From contig JANOQW010000025.1 of the NCBI GenBank assembly GCA_031422335.1, positions 62,001 to 126,000 of the forward strand: DNA of 64,000 bases, given 5' to 3'. Of the stretch, positions 1 to 8,794 are shown piece by piece. The stretch comes from Methylotenera_A sp031422335 (GTDB lineage: Bacteria; Pseudomonadota; Gammaproteobacteria; Burkholderiales; Methylophilaceae). Under the pieces are notes generated by a model, which had not been told where the DNA came from, ran no database searches, and saw nothing but the letters and a program-made list of their open reading frames with translations. The number at the start of each line of letters is the position of its first letter. Within the stretch, counting starts at the first letter, position 1. Position numbers and translations under genes: made by a program.

Positions 1-512
1 CTAACCCCGAAATCTTACTCGCCGAAATTACCGCCAAAATTGCGGCGCAACTAAAAATTAATGGCGCCCCAAACAGCGCACTGGTGGGTATCCACAGTGG
101 CGGCGTGTGGTTAATGCAGCGCATTCTAAAAACGCTCAATTCAGATATTCCTTTTGGTACGCTAGACGCTGCACTCTACCGCGATGACTATGCCGCACGT
201 GGTTTAAAAACCGACCCAAAACCCTCAGATATTGCGTTTGACGTGACCGATAAACACATTATTTTAATTGACGATATTTTTTACACTGGCCGTACCACGC
301 GTGCTGCCATGAATGAACTATTTGATTATGGCCGCCCTGCCAGCATCACATTAGCGGTGTTAATTAATCGTGGTGGCGCGCAGTTACCAATATTGCCTAA
401 TATCATCGGCGGAGAAATCTTGCTGCAAGCCAATCAAAATTTACAATTGACGCAAGATACTAAAAAAAACAGTGGCAAGTTACATTTAGCGTTGGAAAAT
501 AATCATGCTTAA
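1..512 (+). CDS. pyrR: PyrR bifunctional pyrimidine regulator / uracil phosphoribosyltransferase (5' truncated)
   Basis: The open frame runs in from the window edge (codons from position 3), so the true start is outside. It has the type I phosphoribosyltransferase fold: VGIHSGGVWL near the start and the PRPP-binding loop ILIDDIFYTGRTTRAAMNEL around base 260-320. In the family this protein converts uracil to UMP and can regulate pyrimidine genes by binding mRNA. The stop overlaps the first bases of pyrB by 8 nt, showing a translationally coupled pyrimidine operon. I cannot tell from this part whether RNA-binding regulation is retained. Confidence 0.93.
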   Translation, partial: NPEILLAEITAKIAAQLKINGAPNSALVGIHSGGVWLMQRILKTLNSDIPFGTLDAALYRDDYAARGLKTDPKPSDIAFDVTDKHIILIDDIFYTGRTTRAAMNELFDYGRPASITLAVLINRGGAQLPILPNIIGGEILLQANQNLQLTQDTKKNSGKLHLALENNHA

Positions 513-1470
513 TCCGCAACTCGATGCTGATGGAAAGTTAAAGCACCTGCTAACCATTGAAGGTTTGCCAAAACGCATATTGAATCAAATTTTAGATACT
601 GCAGAGACATTCGTCGGCGTTGCCGAACGCGACATCAAAAAAGTGCCGTTGTTGCGCGGGAAAACTGTCTGCAATATCTTCTTTGAAAACAGTACCCGCA
701 CCCGCACCACCTTTGAAATTGCTGCCAAACGCTTGTCTGCGGATGTGATTAATCTCAACGTCGGCACCTCCAGCCAATCTAAAGGTGAAACCATTTTAGA
801 CACGGTGGACAACCTGATTGCCATGCATGCCGATATGTTTGTGGTGCGCCATGCGCAAAGCGGTGCGGCACATTTTATTGCGCGACATGTGCCCGACAAT
901 ATTAGTGTGATTAACGCAGGCGATGGCCGTCACGCACACCCCACGCAAGGCTTGTTAGATGTTTTCACGGTGCGCCGATATAAGCCAGACATGCACAATT
1001 TGCGTGTGGCACTGGTAGGCGACGTATTGCATTCGCGCGTTGCGCGCAGCGAGATTCACGCGCTCACCACATTAGGCGTGCCTGAAGTACGGGTGATTGC
1101 GCCCAAAACTTTGCTACCTGCCGATGTGGAAAAACTTGGCGTACAAGTGTTTCACGACCTAAAAGCTGGTCTAAAAGATGTGGATGTGGTGATGATGTTG
1201 CGCCTGCAAAACGAGCGCATGACGGGTGCCATGCTGCCCAGCGCGCAAGAATATTTCAAAACTTTTGGCTTAACCCAAGATATGCTCAACTATGCGAAAA
1301 GTGATGCCATTGTGATGCACCCGGGCCCGATGAATCGCGGCGTGGAAATTGATTCTAGCGTGGCCGATGGCAAGCAGTCTGTCATTCTGCCGCAAGTGAC
1401 TTACGGCATAGCAGTGCGCATGGCGGTAATGGCTATTTTAGGGAGTCGTTCTAGTGGGAGTAGCGCATGA
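505..1470 (+). CDS. pyrB: Aspartate carbamoyltransferase catalytic subunit
   Basis: This enzyme condenses carbamoyl phosphate and aspartate, the committed step of pyrimidine synthesis. The 321-residue length is normal. Visible motifs are the carbamoyl-phosphate site STRTRTTFE (about residue 63), HPTQGLLD (about 143) and MHPGPMNRGVE (about 271). The start overlaps pyrR and the stop overlaps the next gene by 4 nt. In Pseudomonas-type systems this class of PyrB works as a complex with an inactive dihydroorotase-like partner, and the neighbour here fits that pattern. Confidence 0.97.
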   Translation: MLNPQLDADGKLKHLLTIEGLPKRILNQILDTAETFVGVAERDIKKVPLLRGKTVCNIFFENSTRTRTTFEIAAKRLSADVINLNVGTSSQSKGETILDTVDNLIAMHADMFVVRHAQSGAAHFIARHVPDNISVINAGDGRHAHPTQGLLDVFTVRRYKPDMHNLRVALVGDVLHSRVARSEIHALTTLGVPEVRVIAPKTLLPADVEKLGVQVFHDLKAGLKDVDVVMMLRLQNERMTGAMLPSAQEYFKTFGLTQDMLNYAKSDAIVMHPGPMNRGVEIDSSVADGKQSVILPQVTYGIAVRMAVMAILGSRSSGSSA

Positions 1471-2744
1471 AAATCCATATTAAAAATGGGCATGTGATTG
1501 ACCCAAAAAATAATATCGATACAAAGGTTGATGTGTTTATTGCCGCGGGCAAAATTGCGGGCATAGGCAGCGCACCTGATGGATTTGTTGCAAGTCAAAC
1601 CATCGACGCCACAGGTTTGGTGGTGACGCCTGGTTTTGTCGATTTATCGGCCAGATTACGCGAACCAGGATCAGACTATAAAGCCACGCTAAAAAGTGAA
1701 CTGCAAGCAGCCATTGCAGGCGGTGTGACTAGCCTAGCCTGCCCGCCAGATACATCACCTGTGTTAGATGAGCCTGGGCTAGTAGAAATGCTAAAGCATC
1801 GTGCCAAGTTGCTTAATTTGGCGCATGTTTACCCGCTGGGCGCACTCACCAGAAATTTAGAAGGTAAGTTACTGACTGAAATGCACGCACTGTCTGAAGC
1901 TGGCTGCGTCGGCTTTAGCCAAGCCGATAAAGCCATGACAGATACCTTGGTGTTATGGCGCGCATTTGAATACGCAGCAACCTTTAAATACACCATTTTT
2001 TTACGCGCCGAGGATTATTACCTAGGCTTAAATGGAGTAGCACATGATGGCGAAATTGCCAGTCGATTAGGCTTAAAAGGCATTCCCGCAGCGGCTGAGA
2101 GTTTAGCTATTGCGACGATTTTACGTATTGCCCAGCAAACCAATACGCGCATTCATCTATGCAGAATCTCCACTGCCGAAGGGGTAGATTTGATACGCGC
2201 CGCCAAGAAAAATGGCGTGCAAGTAAGCGCTGATGTGAGTGCGCAACATTGTCATTTAACTGAGATGGACATTGGCTATTTTAACGCGCATGCTAACCTG
2301 AAGCCTCCACTACGCAGCACCCGCGACAAAAGTGCACTGTGCTTAGGCTTAAAAGACGGCATCATAGATGCCATTTGCAGCGACCATACGCCTGTGAATA
2401 ATGATGCAAAATTACTACCGTTTGCCGAGGCCGAAGCTGGCGCGACTGGTTTGGAATTGCTGTTGCCATTAGCGCTGAAATGGGCAAAAGATAATAAGGC
2501 CAGTTTGGCCGATGCCATTGCAAAAATCACCTGCCAGCCGGCGCACATATTAAATATTGCGGCGGGCGATTTAAGTATTGGGTGCAATGCTGATATTGCC
2601 ATTTTTAACCCCAATATTGAGTGGAAAGTAGATGCCAACAAACTAAAAAGCCAAGGCAAAAATACGCCATTTTTAGGCCAATCTGTGTTGGGACAAGTGC
2701 AATACACTCTGCTTAACGGCCAAATGAGCTATCAAAATAGTTAA
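1467..2744 (+). CDS. pyrX: Non-catalytic dihydroorotase-like subunit (PyrC' / PyrX type)
   Basis: The protein (425 residues) has the amidohydrolase/dihydroorotase fold: N-terminal VTPGFVDL, LREPG, a later SDHTPV segment and a C-terminal composite domain. The zinc-binding HxH expected just before LREPG is replaced by DLSAR (about residues 57-61), and the usual DHAPH reads DHTPV. Loss of these ligands is the hallmark of the pseudo-dihydroorotase that supports ATCase assembly in Pseudomonas and related bacteria. It overlaps pyrB by 4 nt, as expected for an obligate partner. An active dihydroorotase must be encoded elsewhere. The functional reading is by family analogy. Confidence 0.88.
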   Translation: MKIHIKNGHVIDPKNNIDTKVDVFIAAGKIAGIGSAPDGFVASQTIDATGLVVTPGFVDLSARLREPGSDYKATLKSELQAAIAGGVTSLACPPDTSPVLDEPGLVEMLKHRAKLLNLAHVYPLGALTRNLEGKLLTEMHALSEAGCVGFSQADKAMTDTLVLWRAFEYAATFKYTIFLRAEDYYLGLNGVAHDGEIASRLGLKGIPAAAESLAIATILRIAQQTNTRIHLCRISTAEGVDLIRAAKKNGVQVSADVSAQHCHLTEMDIGYFNAHANLKPPLRSTRDKSALCLGLKDGIIDAICSDHTPVNNDAKLLPFAEAEAGATGLELLLPLALKWAKDNKASLADAIAKITCQPAHILNIAAGDLSIGCNADIAIFNPNIEWKVDANKLKSQGKNTPFLGQSVLGQVQYTLLNGQMSYQNS

Positions 2745-2922
2745 AAACCATTTAATTCACGGTAATTTACATTTCAGCCGATATTTAGTGCGCTAACAAC
2801 TTGACCTTTGCGCAAAAGGCGCAGATAGTTTGCTTTCTGAAGTTGCATCAACATCGTTACAATTCTTTGTAACCATATTTTTAACATCATTTTTTGAAAT
2901 GCCATTTTATTGGGGAGTAATA

Positions 2923-3435
2923 ATGAGTACTTTAATGAGTTGGTTGTCTTGTCACTGGTTTCCTTTGCTTTTAGGCGCACTGGCTGGTTGGTTACTCAAT
3001 CGCTGGCTGTGTAAATGCAATAACAATAATACGGTGCAACAGGTTGCACATACACCAACACCCCCCGCAGCGCCTGTAAAAGCCGCTGAAGTACCTGTGG
3101 CTAAAGCTGCGTCTGCTGCACCAACAACCACTGTGATTGATTTAGCCGCGGCTAAAAAAGCTGGCTTTGTCATTAAAAATGCGAACGACCTCACCGTTGT
3201 AGAAGGCATTGGCCCAAAAATTAATGAGCTATTTAACAATGCTGGCATTAAAACTTTTGTACAATTAGCTGCCGCCACTATGCCGCAAATGCGCAAAATT
3301 TTAGATGACGGTGGCTCACGCTTCCGCATTGCCAACCCAAGTACTTGGGCACAACAAGCTGCTTTAGCTGCAGAAAACAAATGGGAAGCGCTTAAAAAAT
3401 TGCAAAATGAGCTTTCTGCCGGACTTAAGAAATAA
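2923..3435 (+). CDS. Membrane-anchored helix-hairpin-helix-like protein
   Basis: The start at 2923 is chosen because GGGGAG lies just upstream; an in-frame start at 2830 would add an unlikely hydrophobic leader. The product of about 170 residues has one N-terminal membrane segment (HWFPLLLGALAGWLLNRW), a low-complexity Ala/Pro/Val linker, then a C-terminal domain containing DLTVVEGIGPKINELFNNAG. That pattern is typical of helix-hairpin-helix domains seen in 'predicted 5' nuclease' or DUF4332-like proteins. No catalytic residues are evident. It precedes an OmpA-like gene by 43 nt and is probably co-transcribed with it. The function is unknown. Confidence 0.75.
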   Translation: MSTLMSWLSCHWFPLLLGALAGWLLNRWLCKCNNNNTVQQVAHTPTPPAAPVKAAEVPVAKAASAAPTTTVIDLAAAKKAGFVIKNANDLTVVEGIGPKINELFNNAGIKTFVQLAAATMPQMRKILDDGGSRFRIANPSTWAQQAALAAENKWEALKKLQNELSAGLKK

Positions 3436-3478
3436 GTCTTAAAAAATAATTCATAAAAATAATTTAAAGGTGAACAAC

Positions 3479-4240
3479 ATGAGTAACCGTAATTCAAGTT
3501 ATAACTTTTGGACCTGGCTTGTCGCAATTTTACTGGCGTTAATTCTGTTGTGGGCTTTTTTAACAGGTCGTGCCACTGGCGCCTGTTGCACTGCACCTCT
3601 GGCAGCGCCGATGGAAGAAGTGATGCCAGTCGCACCTGTGGCAACCGAAGCGTTTAGTTTTTCAGCCTCTTGCAACGACTTTACCAGCAATGGTGACGGC
3701 GCTGCCTATGCTTGGTTAAGCACGCCAGATACACTGAAAAGTGTGTTATGCGGCGGCCAAGACCTAGCGGCAAATGGCGATGGCAAAAACGTGGTGCTAA
3801 CAGGCGTGGTCGATTCTGATGCAACTAAGCAAAAAATTGGCGCGGATGCACAAGCTTATTTTGCTGCTGACGTGACGATTGACAATCAAATTACTGTGAA
3901 AGCAGCAGAGCCAGTGGCGATGGAAGCGCCACCTGCAGCTAAGCTATATTTTGATACGGCTAAAACTGCGCTAAAAGAAGAAGCGGATACATCACTCGCC
4001 CCCATCATTGCGTGGTTAAATGCACATCCTGAATCTAAAGCAGTGATCTCAGGCTTCCATGATTCACGTGGCAATGTAGCCCAAAATGAAGAGTTGGCTT
4101 ACAACCGTGCCAAAGCTGCACAAGCAGCGCTGATTACATCAGGCATTGACGTATTGCGCATTGAGTTTGTAAAACCTGAAAGCGTAGATGGTGGCGGTGA
4201 TTTAGCTGAAGCGAGACGCGTAGAAGTCTCTATTAAATAA
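3479..4240 (+). CDS. OmpA-family envelope protein with BON-like middle domain
   Basis: The ATG at 3479 is preceded by AAAGGTG; an alternative GTG lies 9 nt upstream. The protein (~253 residues) starts with a single membrane segment (FWTWLVAILLALILLWAFL). Next comes a middle stretch (LTGVVDSDATKQKIGADAQ) resembling BON/OmpA-like linker domains. The C-terminal OmpA peptidoglycan-binding domain begins LYFDTAKTALKEEA and ends ARRVEVSIK. Such proteins tether the envelope to peptidoglycan. A perfect bidirectional terminator follows directly, closing a two-gene unit with the upstream HhH-like protein. Confidence 0.85.
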   Translation: MSNRNSSYNFWTWLVAILLALILLWAFLTGRATGACCTAPLAAPMEEVMPVAPVATEAFSFSASCNDFTSNGDGAAYAWLSTPDTLKSVLCGGQDLAANGDGKNVVLTGVVDSDATKQKIGADAQAYFAADVTIDNQITVKAAEPVAMEAPPAAKLYFDTAKTALKEEADTSLAPIIAWLNAHPESKAVISGFHDSRGNVAQNEELAYNRAKAAQAALITSGIDVLRIEFVKPESVDGGGDLAEARRVEVSIK

Positions 4241-4255
4241 GCAGCAGTTGTAATT

Positions 4256-4285
4256 AAAAAAGCCGATAGCAATATCGGCTTTTTT
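4256..4285. terminator. Bidirectional intrinsic terminator
   Basis: A perfect 13-bp stem (AAAAAAGCCGATA / TATCGGCTTTTTT) with a GCAA loop lies between the convergent OmpA-like gene and pilU. A-tracts and T-tracts on the two sides allow it to work in both directions. Confidence 0.9.
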
Positions 4286-4290
4286 ATTGC

Positions 4291-5430
4291 TTACATCATT
4301 CCTAGGTGATCCAACCCAGCAGACAAATCTTTGTCTTTTGCATCTTTGCCTTCTAGCTTAATTTTCAGGCGAATATCATTCACAGAATCGGCGTTGCGCA
4401 GCGCCTCTTCGTAACTAATGGCGCCAGATTCATGCAAATCAAATAGTGCTTGGTCGAAAGTTTGCATGCCCAGCTCTCTTGACCGACCAATAATTTCTTT
4501 AATCTCGTGCACGTCACCTTTAAAAATTAAATCAGAAATCAGCGGCGAATTAATCATAATTTCAATGGCAGCGGCACGGCCAATACCATCGGCTTTGGGA
4601 ATTAGCCGCTGTGAAATAAATGCGCGCGTGTTCAGCGATAAATCCATCAGCAATTGATGGCGACGCTCTTCTGGAAAAAAGTTAATAATACGATCCAACG
4701 CTTGGTTGGTACTGTTGGCGTGCAAAGTGGCCAAACATAAATGGCCCGTTTCAGCAAACGCCACCGCATAATCCATGGTTTCGCGGTCGCGAATTTCACC
4801 TATCAAAATCACATCGGGCGCTTGGCGCAGCGTGTTTTTTAGCGCTATGCCCCAGCCATCTGTATCTACGCCCACTTCACGCTGGGTAATAATACAATTT
4901 TTATGCTCATGCACAAATTCTACTGGATCTTCTATGGTAATAATGTGGCCATAGCTATTTTCATTACGGTAGCCCACCATGGCGGCGAGTGAGGTTGATT
5001 TACCAGAGCCTGTACCGCCAACAAAAATCACCAAACCACGTTTGGTCATGGCAATGTCTTTTAATACCTCGGGTAAGCCTAAATCTTCAAACTTGGGAAT
5101 TTTAGTGGTAATGGTACGAAACACCATGCCTACCGAGCCGCGTTGTACAAAAGCATTGACACGAAAGCGCGCCACGCCAGGTAAACCGATGGCAAAATTA
5201 CACTCATTGGTGGCATCAAATTCTGCGGTTTGTTTATCGTTCATCACCGAGCGCGCAATTTCGCGCGCTTGCTGTGCCGATAATACTTGTGAGCTGATTG
5301 GCGTCATTTTTCCATCAATTTTCATGGCGGGAGGAAAGCCCGCGGTAATGAACATATCCGAGGCTTTTTTACTCAGCATCAATCGCAGCAAATCAAATAC
5401 AAATTTTTCGGCCTGACCTTTTTCCATCAT
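4291..5430 (-). CDS. pilU: Type IV pilus retraction ATPase PilU
   Basis: This is a hexameric secretion ATPase that assists PilT in pilus retraction (twitching, DNA uptake) at the inner-membrane base. The 379-residue length and the extended C-terminus fit PilU rather than PilT. Walker A is GGTGSGKST (about residue 138-146), the Asp-box/Walker B is VILIGEIRDRE, and the His-box is TGHLCLATLHAN. It lies 91 nt downstream of pilT on the same strand, and the gap holds a copy of the hairpin repeat described separately. Confidence 0.95.
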   Translation of the reverse strand: MMEKGQAEKFVFDLLRLMLSKKASDMFITAGFPPAMKIDGKMTPISSQVLSAQQAREIARSVMNDKQTAEFDATNECNFAIGLPGVARFRVNAFVQRGSVGMVFRTITTKIPKFEDLGLPEVLKDIAMTKRGLVIFVGGTGSGKSTSLAAMVGYRNENSYGHIITIEDPVEFVHEHKNCIITQREVGVDTDGWGIALKNTLRQAPDVILIGEIRDRETMDYAVAFAETGHLCLATLHANSTNQALDRIINFFPEERRHQLLMDLSLNTRAFISQRLIPKADGIGRAAAIEIMINSPLISDLIFKGDVHEIKEIIGRSRELGMQTFDQALFDLHESGAISYEEALRNADSVNDIRLKIKLEGKDAKDKDLSAGLDHLGMM

Positions 5431-5466
5431 TTAATCCTAAAAACAATGCCTGTTTATATTAAAAAG

Positions 5467-5513
5467 CATGCTCTGGCAGCCAATATCCATGCGGCCTGCA
5501 GGGCATCTATTTT
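5467..5513. repeat. Hairpin repeat family, copy A
   Basis: This ~45 bp element lies in the pilT-pilU gap. The left end is ATGCTCTGGCAG, the core is GCCAATATCCATGCGG and the right end is CTGCAGGGCATCTATTT. The ends are imperfect inverted repeats, so the unit can fold as a hairpin. The core matches other copies at about 15.25, 19.35, 23.33, 27.85, 50.43 and 56.0 kb. Confidence 0.85.
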
Positions 5514-5521
5514 TGCAGCAC

Positions 5522-6565
5522 TTAACCAATAATCGAATCTTTATTGGCGGCTTTACCACGCGCTTCTTGCGCAGAAATCACGTTGCGGCGCACCAAGTCT
5601 TGCAAGTTTTGATCTAGCGTTTGCATGCCAACATTTTGGCCAGTTTGAATGGCCGAATACATTTGCGCCACTTTATTTTCGCGAATTAAGTTACGAATGG
5701 CAGGCGTACCGATCATAATTTCATGCGCCGCCACACGCCCTTGCTCGTCTTTGGTTTTACACAAAGTTTGTGAGATGACTGCGCGCAGTGATTCTGACAA
5801 CATTGAGCGCACCATTTCTTTTTCTGCGGCAGGGAACACATCGACAATCCTATCCACCGTTTTAGCGGCAGAGCTAGTGTGCAAGGTGCCAAACACCAAG
5901 TGGCCTGTTTCTGCGGCAGATAAAGCTAGCCGAATGGTTTCCAAGTCACGCATCTCACCCACTAAAATAACATCCGGGTCTTCGCGCAAGGCCGAGCGCA
6001 AGGCATTTTGGAAAGACAACGTATGCGGTCCAACTTCGCGTTGGTTAATCAAACATTTTTTAGATTGATGTACAAATTCAATCGGGTCTTCCACCGTTAA
6101 AATATGCCCCATTTCGTTCTCGTTGACATAATCTACCATGGCGGCCAAAGTGGTCGATTTACCCGAACCGGTCGGCCCTGTCACCAGCACAATACCGCGC
6201 GGCGTTTCGGCAATTTCTTTAAAAATAGGCGGGCAATTTAATTGCTCCAGCGTTAAAATTTTAGAAGGAATAGTCCGAAATACTGCGCCAGAGCCACGAT
6301 TATGATTAAACGCATTGACACGAAAGCGCGCTAAATTGGGGATCTCAAACGAGAAGTCGCATTCTAGTGTTTCCTCATACATTTTACGCTGGCCATCGTT
6401 CATAATGTCGTACACCATGTCATGCACTTGCGTGTGATCCATCGACGGCACATTAATTTTACGCACATCGCCATGCACACGAATCATCGGTGGCAGCCCC
6501 GCTGAGAGGTGCAAATCTGAGGCTTTATTCTTAACCGAAAACGCGAGTAAATCTGAAATATCCAC
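5522..6565 (-). CDS. pilT: Type IV pilus retraction ATPase PilT
   Basis: PilT powers pilus depolymerisation. At 347 residues the length is canonical. It shows Walker A GPTGSGKST (about residue 131-139), VILVGEMRDLET (Walker B), TGHLVFGTLHTSSA (His-box) and the C-terminal AIRNLIREN helix typical of PilT. The gene is divergent from yggS, a common proteobacterial arrangement, and pilU follows it on the same strand. Confidence 0.97.
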   Translation of the reverse strand: MDISDLLAFSVKNKASDLHLSAGLPPMIRVHGDVRKINVPSMDHTQVHDMVYDIMNDGQRKMYEETLECDFSFEIPNLARFRVNAFNHNRGSGAVFRTIPSKILTLEQLNCPPIFKEIAETPRGIVLVTGPTGSGKSTTLAAMVDYVNENEMGHILTVEDPIEFVHQSKKCLINQREVGPHTLSFQNALRSALREDPDVILVGEMRDLETIRLALSAAETGHLVFGTLHTSSAAKTVDRIVDVFPAAEKEMVRSMLSESLRAVISQTLCKTKDEQGRVAAHEIMIGTPAIRNLIRENKVAQMYSAIQTGQNVGMQTLDQNLQDLVRRNVISAQEARGKAANKDSIIG

Positions 6566-6633
6566 GGGCAGCTCCTGCTATAATTAGTTATGCTAACAAA
6601 CTACATAAAGTGTATTGCTTAGATAATTGAATT

Positions 6634-7335
6634 ATGGCCACAATTGTTGATTCCATGCAAGCAATTCAAGCAACTATTGTTGCAGCAAAATTATCTGCTA
6701 AGCGCACTGATACTGTCCATTTGTTGGCGGTGAGCAAAGCACAAAGCGCAGATAAGCTGCGCGCTGCTTATTTGGCGGGGCAGCGAGCGTTTGGCGAAAA
6801 TTATGTACAAGAAGCCATTCACAAACAAGCAGAGCTGCATGATTTAGCCATTGAATGGCATTTTATTGGACCAATACAAAGCAATAAAACGGCTTTAATT
6901 GCACAACATTTTGATTGGGTACATTCGGTAGATAGGTTAAAAATTGCGCAGCGTTTAAACGCTGCGCGGCCAGCCAATATGCCGCCGTTAAACGTGTGTA
7001 TTCAAATCAATAGCAGCGATGAAGACTCTAAGAGTGGCGTAGATATTGGCTTGCAGAGCATGCTTGCGAAAGCAATTATTGAAATGCCACACTTAAAATT
7101 GCGTGGCGTGATGTCGATTCCCGCGCCCACACAAGACTTTTCAAAACAGCGCGCGCAATTTAAAATAGTGGCTGACGCGTATAAAAGTTTGCAACAAGAA
7201 TTTGAGCTAGATACTTTGTCTATCGGCATGTCGGACGATTATGTTGCGGCTATACAAGAAAGTGCTACCATGGTTCGAATTGGCTCGGCACTATTTGGTT
7301 TGCGAACGCTAAAAATTGAAAATGAGAATGCATAA
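6634..7335 (+). CDS. YggS/PLPBP family pyridoxal-phosphate homeostasis protein
   Basis: The 233-residue protein has the alanine-racemase-like barrel seen in YggS. The PLP lysine lies in LLAVSKAQSADKLRAAY, followed by FGENYVQEA, WHFIGPIQSNK and SIGMSDDYVAAI near the phosphate site. Family members bind PLP without known catalysis and influence vitamin B6 and amino-acid homeostasis. It is divergent from pilT and is followed by proC and yggT, a widely conserved cluster. In the phosphate loop the usual GMSxD pattern is intact. Confidence 0.94.
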   Translation: MATIVDSMQAIQATIVAAKLSAKRTDTVHLLAVSKAQSADKLRAAYLAGQRAFGENYVQEAIHKQAELHDLAIEWHFIGPIQSNKTALIAQHFDWVHSVDRLKIAQRLNAARPANMPPLNVCIQINSSDEDSKSGVDIGLQSMLAKAIIEMPHLKLRGVMSIPAPTQDFSKQRAQFKIVADAYKSLQQEFELDTLSIGMSDDYVAAIQESATMVRIGSALFGLRTLKIENENA

Positions 7336-7352
7336 ATGAAGCTGGAGTTAAA

Positions 7353-8165
7353 TTGAAATTAGCATTTATTGGTGGTGGCAACATGGCACAAGCCATGATG
7401 ATAGGCTTAAAAAGTCAAAAATTTACCATGCAAAACATCACCGTCATTGAGCTAAGCGCCAATAAACGCGCCGAACTTGGCCTAAATTTAGGCATAAATG
7501 CAACAGATGATTTATTTAGCATTCAAACTTGCGATGTGATTGTGTTGGCGGTTAAGCCGCAGCAATTGCCTAGTTTAGCCAAAACGCTAGCACCTTTACT
7601 TACCAATCAACTTATCATTTCTATTGCCGCAGGCATTCGGCTGGCTGATTTATCACGCTGGCTGGACAATTACCAAACCATCGTGCGCGCCATGCCTAAT
7701 ACGCCGGCACAAATTCAGGCTGGCATTACAGGCTTATATGCTATGCCCAGCGTAACGCCTGCGCAAATTGCACACGCTGACCAAGTGCTTGGCGCTGCGG
7801 GCAGCACAATTTGGTTAGATTCCGAAGAAAAACTGGATGCGGTCACCGCTATTTCTGGTAGCGGGCCAGCCTACGTATTTTATATGATAGAAGCATTACA
7901 AGCAGCTGCACTTGAATTGGGCTTAAGTGAGATACAAGCCAAACAGCTTAGTCTAGCAACCTTTAAAGGCGCCAGTTTATTGGCCGATGCTAGCGACACG
8001 CCGATTGCCACGCTACGCGAGCAAGTCACCTCCAAAGGTGGCACCACTGAGCAAGGTTTGCTCAGCTTACAAAACTCACAAGTAAAACAAGCGATTATTT
8101 TGGCTGCGCAAAAAGCATGCGAGCGCGCCAAATCTTTAGGTGATGAATTAGGAAAAACTGAATGA
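7353..8165 (+). CDS. proC: Pyrroline-5-carboxylate reductase
   Basis: ProC makes proline from pyrroline-5-carboxylate using NAD(P)H. The 270 residues are canonical. It has the N-terminal Rossmann motif FIGGGNMAQAM, the AMPNTPAQIQAG segment, AISGSGPAYVFYMIEAL, and the active-site loop TSKGGTTEQGL. The start is a TTG preceded by GGAG, so translation may be modest. Its stop overlaps the start of the next gene by 4 nt. Confidence 0.96.
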   Translation: MKLAFIGGGNMAQAMMIGLKSQKFTMQNITVIELSANKRAELGLNLGINATDDLFSIQTCDVIVLAVKPQQLPSLAKTLAPLLTNQLIISIAAGIRLADLSRWLDNYQTIVRAMPNTPAQIQAGITGLYAMPSVTPAQIAHADQVLGAAGSTIWLDSEEKLDAVTAISGSGPAYVFYMIEALQAAALELGLSEIQAKQLSLATFKGASLLADASDTPIATLREQVTSKGGTTEQGLLSLQNSQVKQAIILAAQKACERAKSLGDELGKTE

Positions 8166-8737
8166 TATCAACTGCACTACACTTTTTGCTGTCCACCATT
8201 TTTAATTTGCTCACTTTATTGTTTTTGTTGCGTTTTTTTCTACAACTTTTTAAAGCGCCTTTTAACAATCCACTGTCTTATATGGTGGCTTCACTCACCG
8301 ATTTTGCAGTAAAACCTGCGCGTAAATTCATTCCCAGCTGGGGCAAGATTGATTTATCGACCTTATTTCTAGCGCTGCTTACGCAGCTTTTATTACAGTT
8401 TTGTTTGCTATGGTTGAAAGATTTACCTATTAGCTTGGTCGGCAATGCTATTTGGACTAGCCTAATAGGCATGAGTCTGCTGGGCGTTTTTCGCACTGCC
8501 TTAGATGTTTTTTTCTACGCCATTCTACTACAAGTGATTTTAAGTTGGGTCAATCCGCAGTCGCCCATTTCTGGTGTTTTAAATAGCTTAACCAAACCGA
8601 TTTTAGCGCCCATACAACGGTTTTTGCCTACCGCTAGCGGCATGGATTTTTCGCCTGTCGTGGCGCTAATCTTGATACAGATGCTGAATGTCTCTGTGAT
8701 AAAAACACTTGAACAACAACTGCTAAGCCTTTATTAA
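8162..8737 (+). CDS. YggT family inner-membrane protein
   Basis: The 191 residues form two tandem YGGT repeats, each a pair of hydrophobic helices with a connecting PF-rich stretch (FKAPFNNPLSYMV and ILSWVNPQSPISGVLNSLTKPIL). The family is linked to osmotic stress resistance and cell-envelope or division functions, but its biochemical role is unclear. The start overlaps proC by ATGA coupling, so it is co-translated with proC. Confidence 0.93.
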   Translation: MISTALHFLLSTIFNLLTLLFLLRFFLQLFKAPFNNPLSYMVASLTDFAVKPARKFIPSWGKIDLSTLFLALLTQLLLQFCLLWLKDLPISLVGNAIWTSLIGMSLLGVFRTALDVFFYAILLQVILSWVNPQSPISGVLNSLTKPILAPIQRFLPTASGMDFSPVVALILIQMLNVSVIKTLEQQLLSLY

Positions 8738-8794
8738 ATTTAACATTTTCATTACAATAGCATTAATAATTAACACAATAATAACAGCAGCTAT

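Noticed and set aside
2830..2922. Earlier start for the HhH-like protein
   Set aside because: The start at 2923 has a clear GGGGAG at proper spacing. The extension is hydrophobic but without a binding site.
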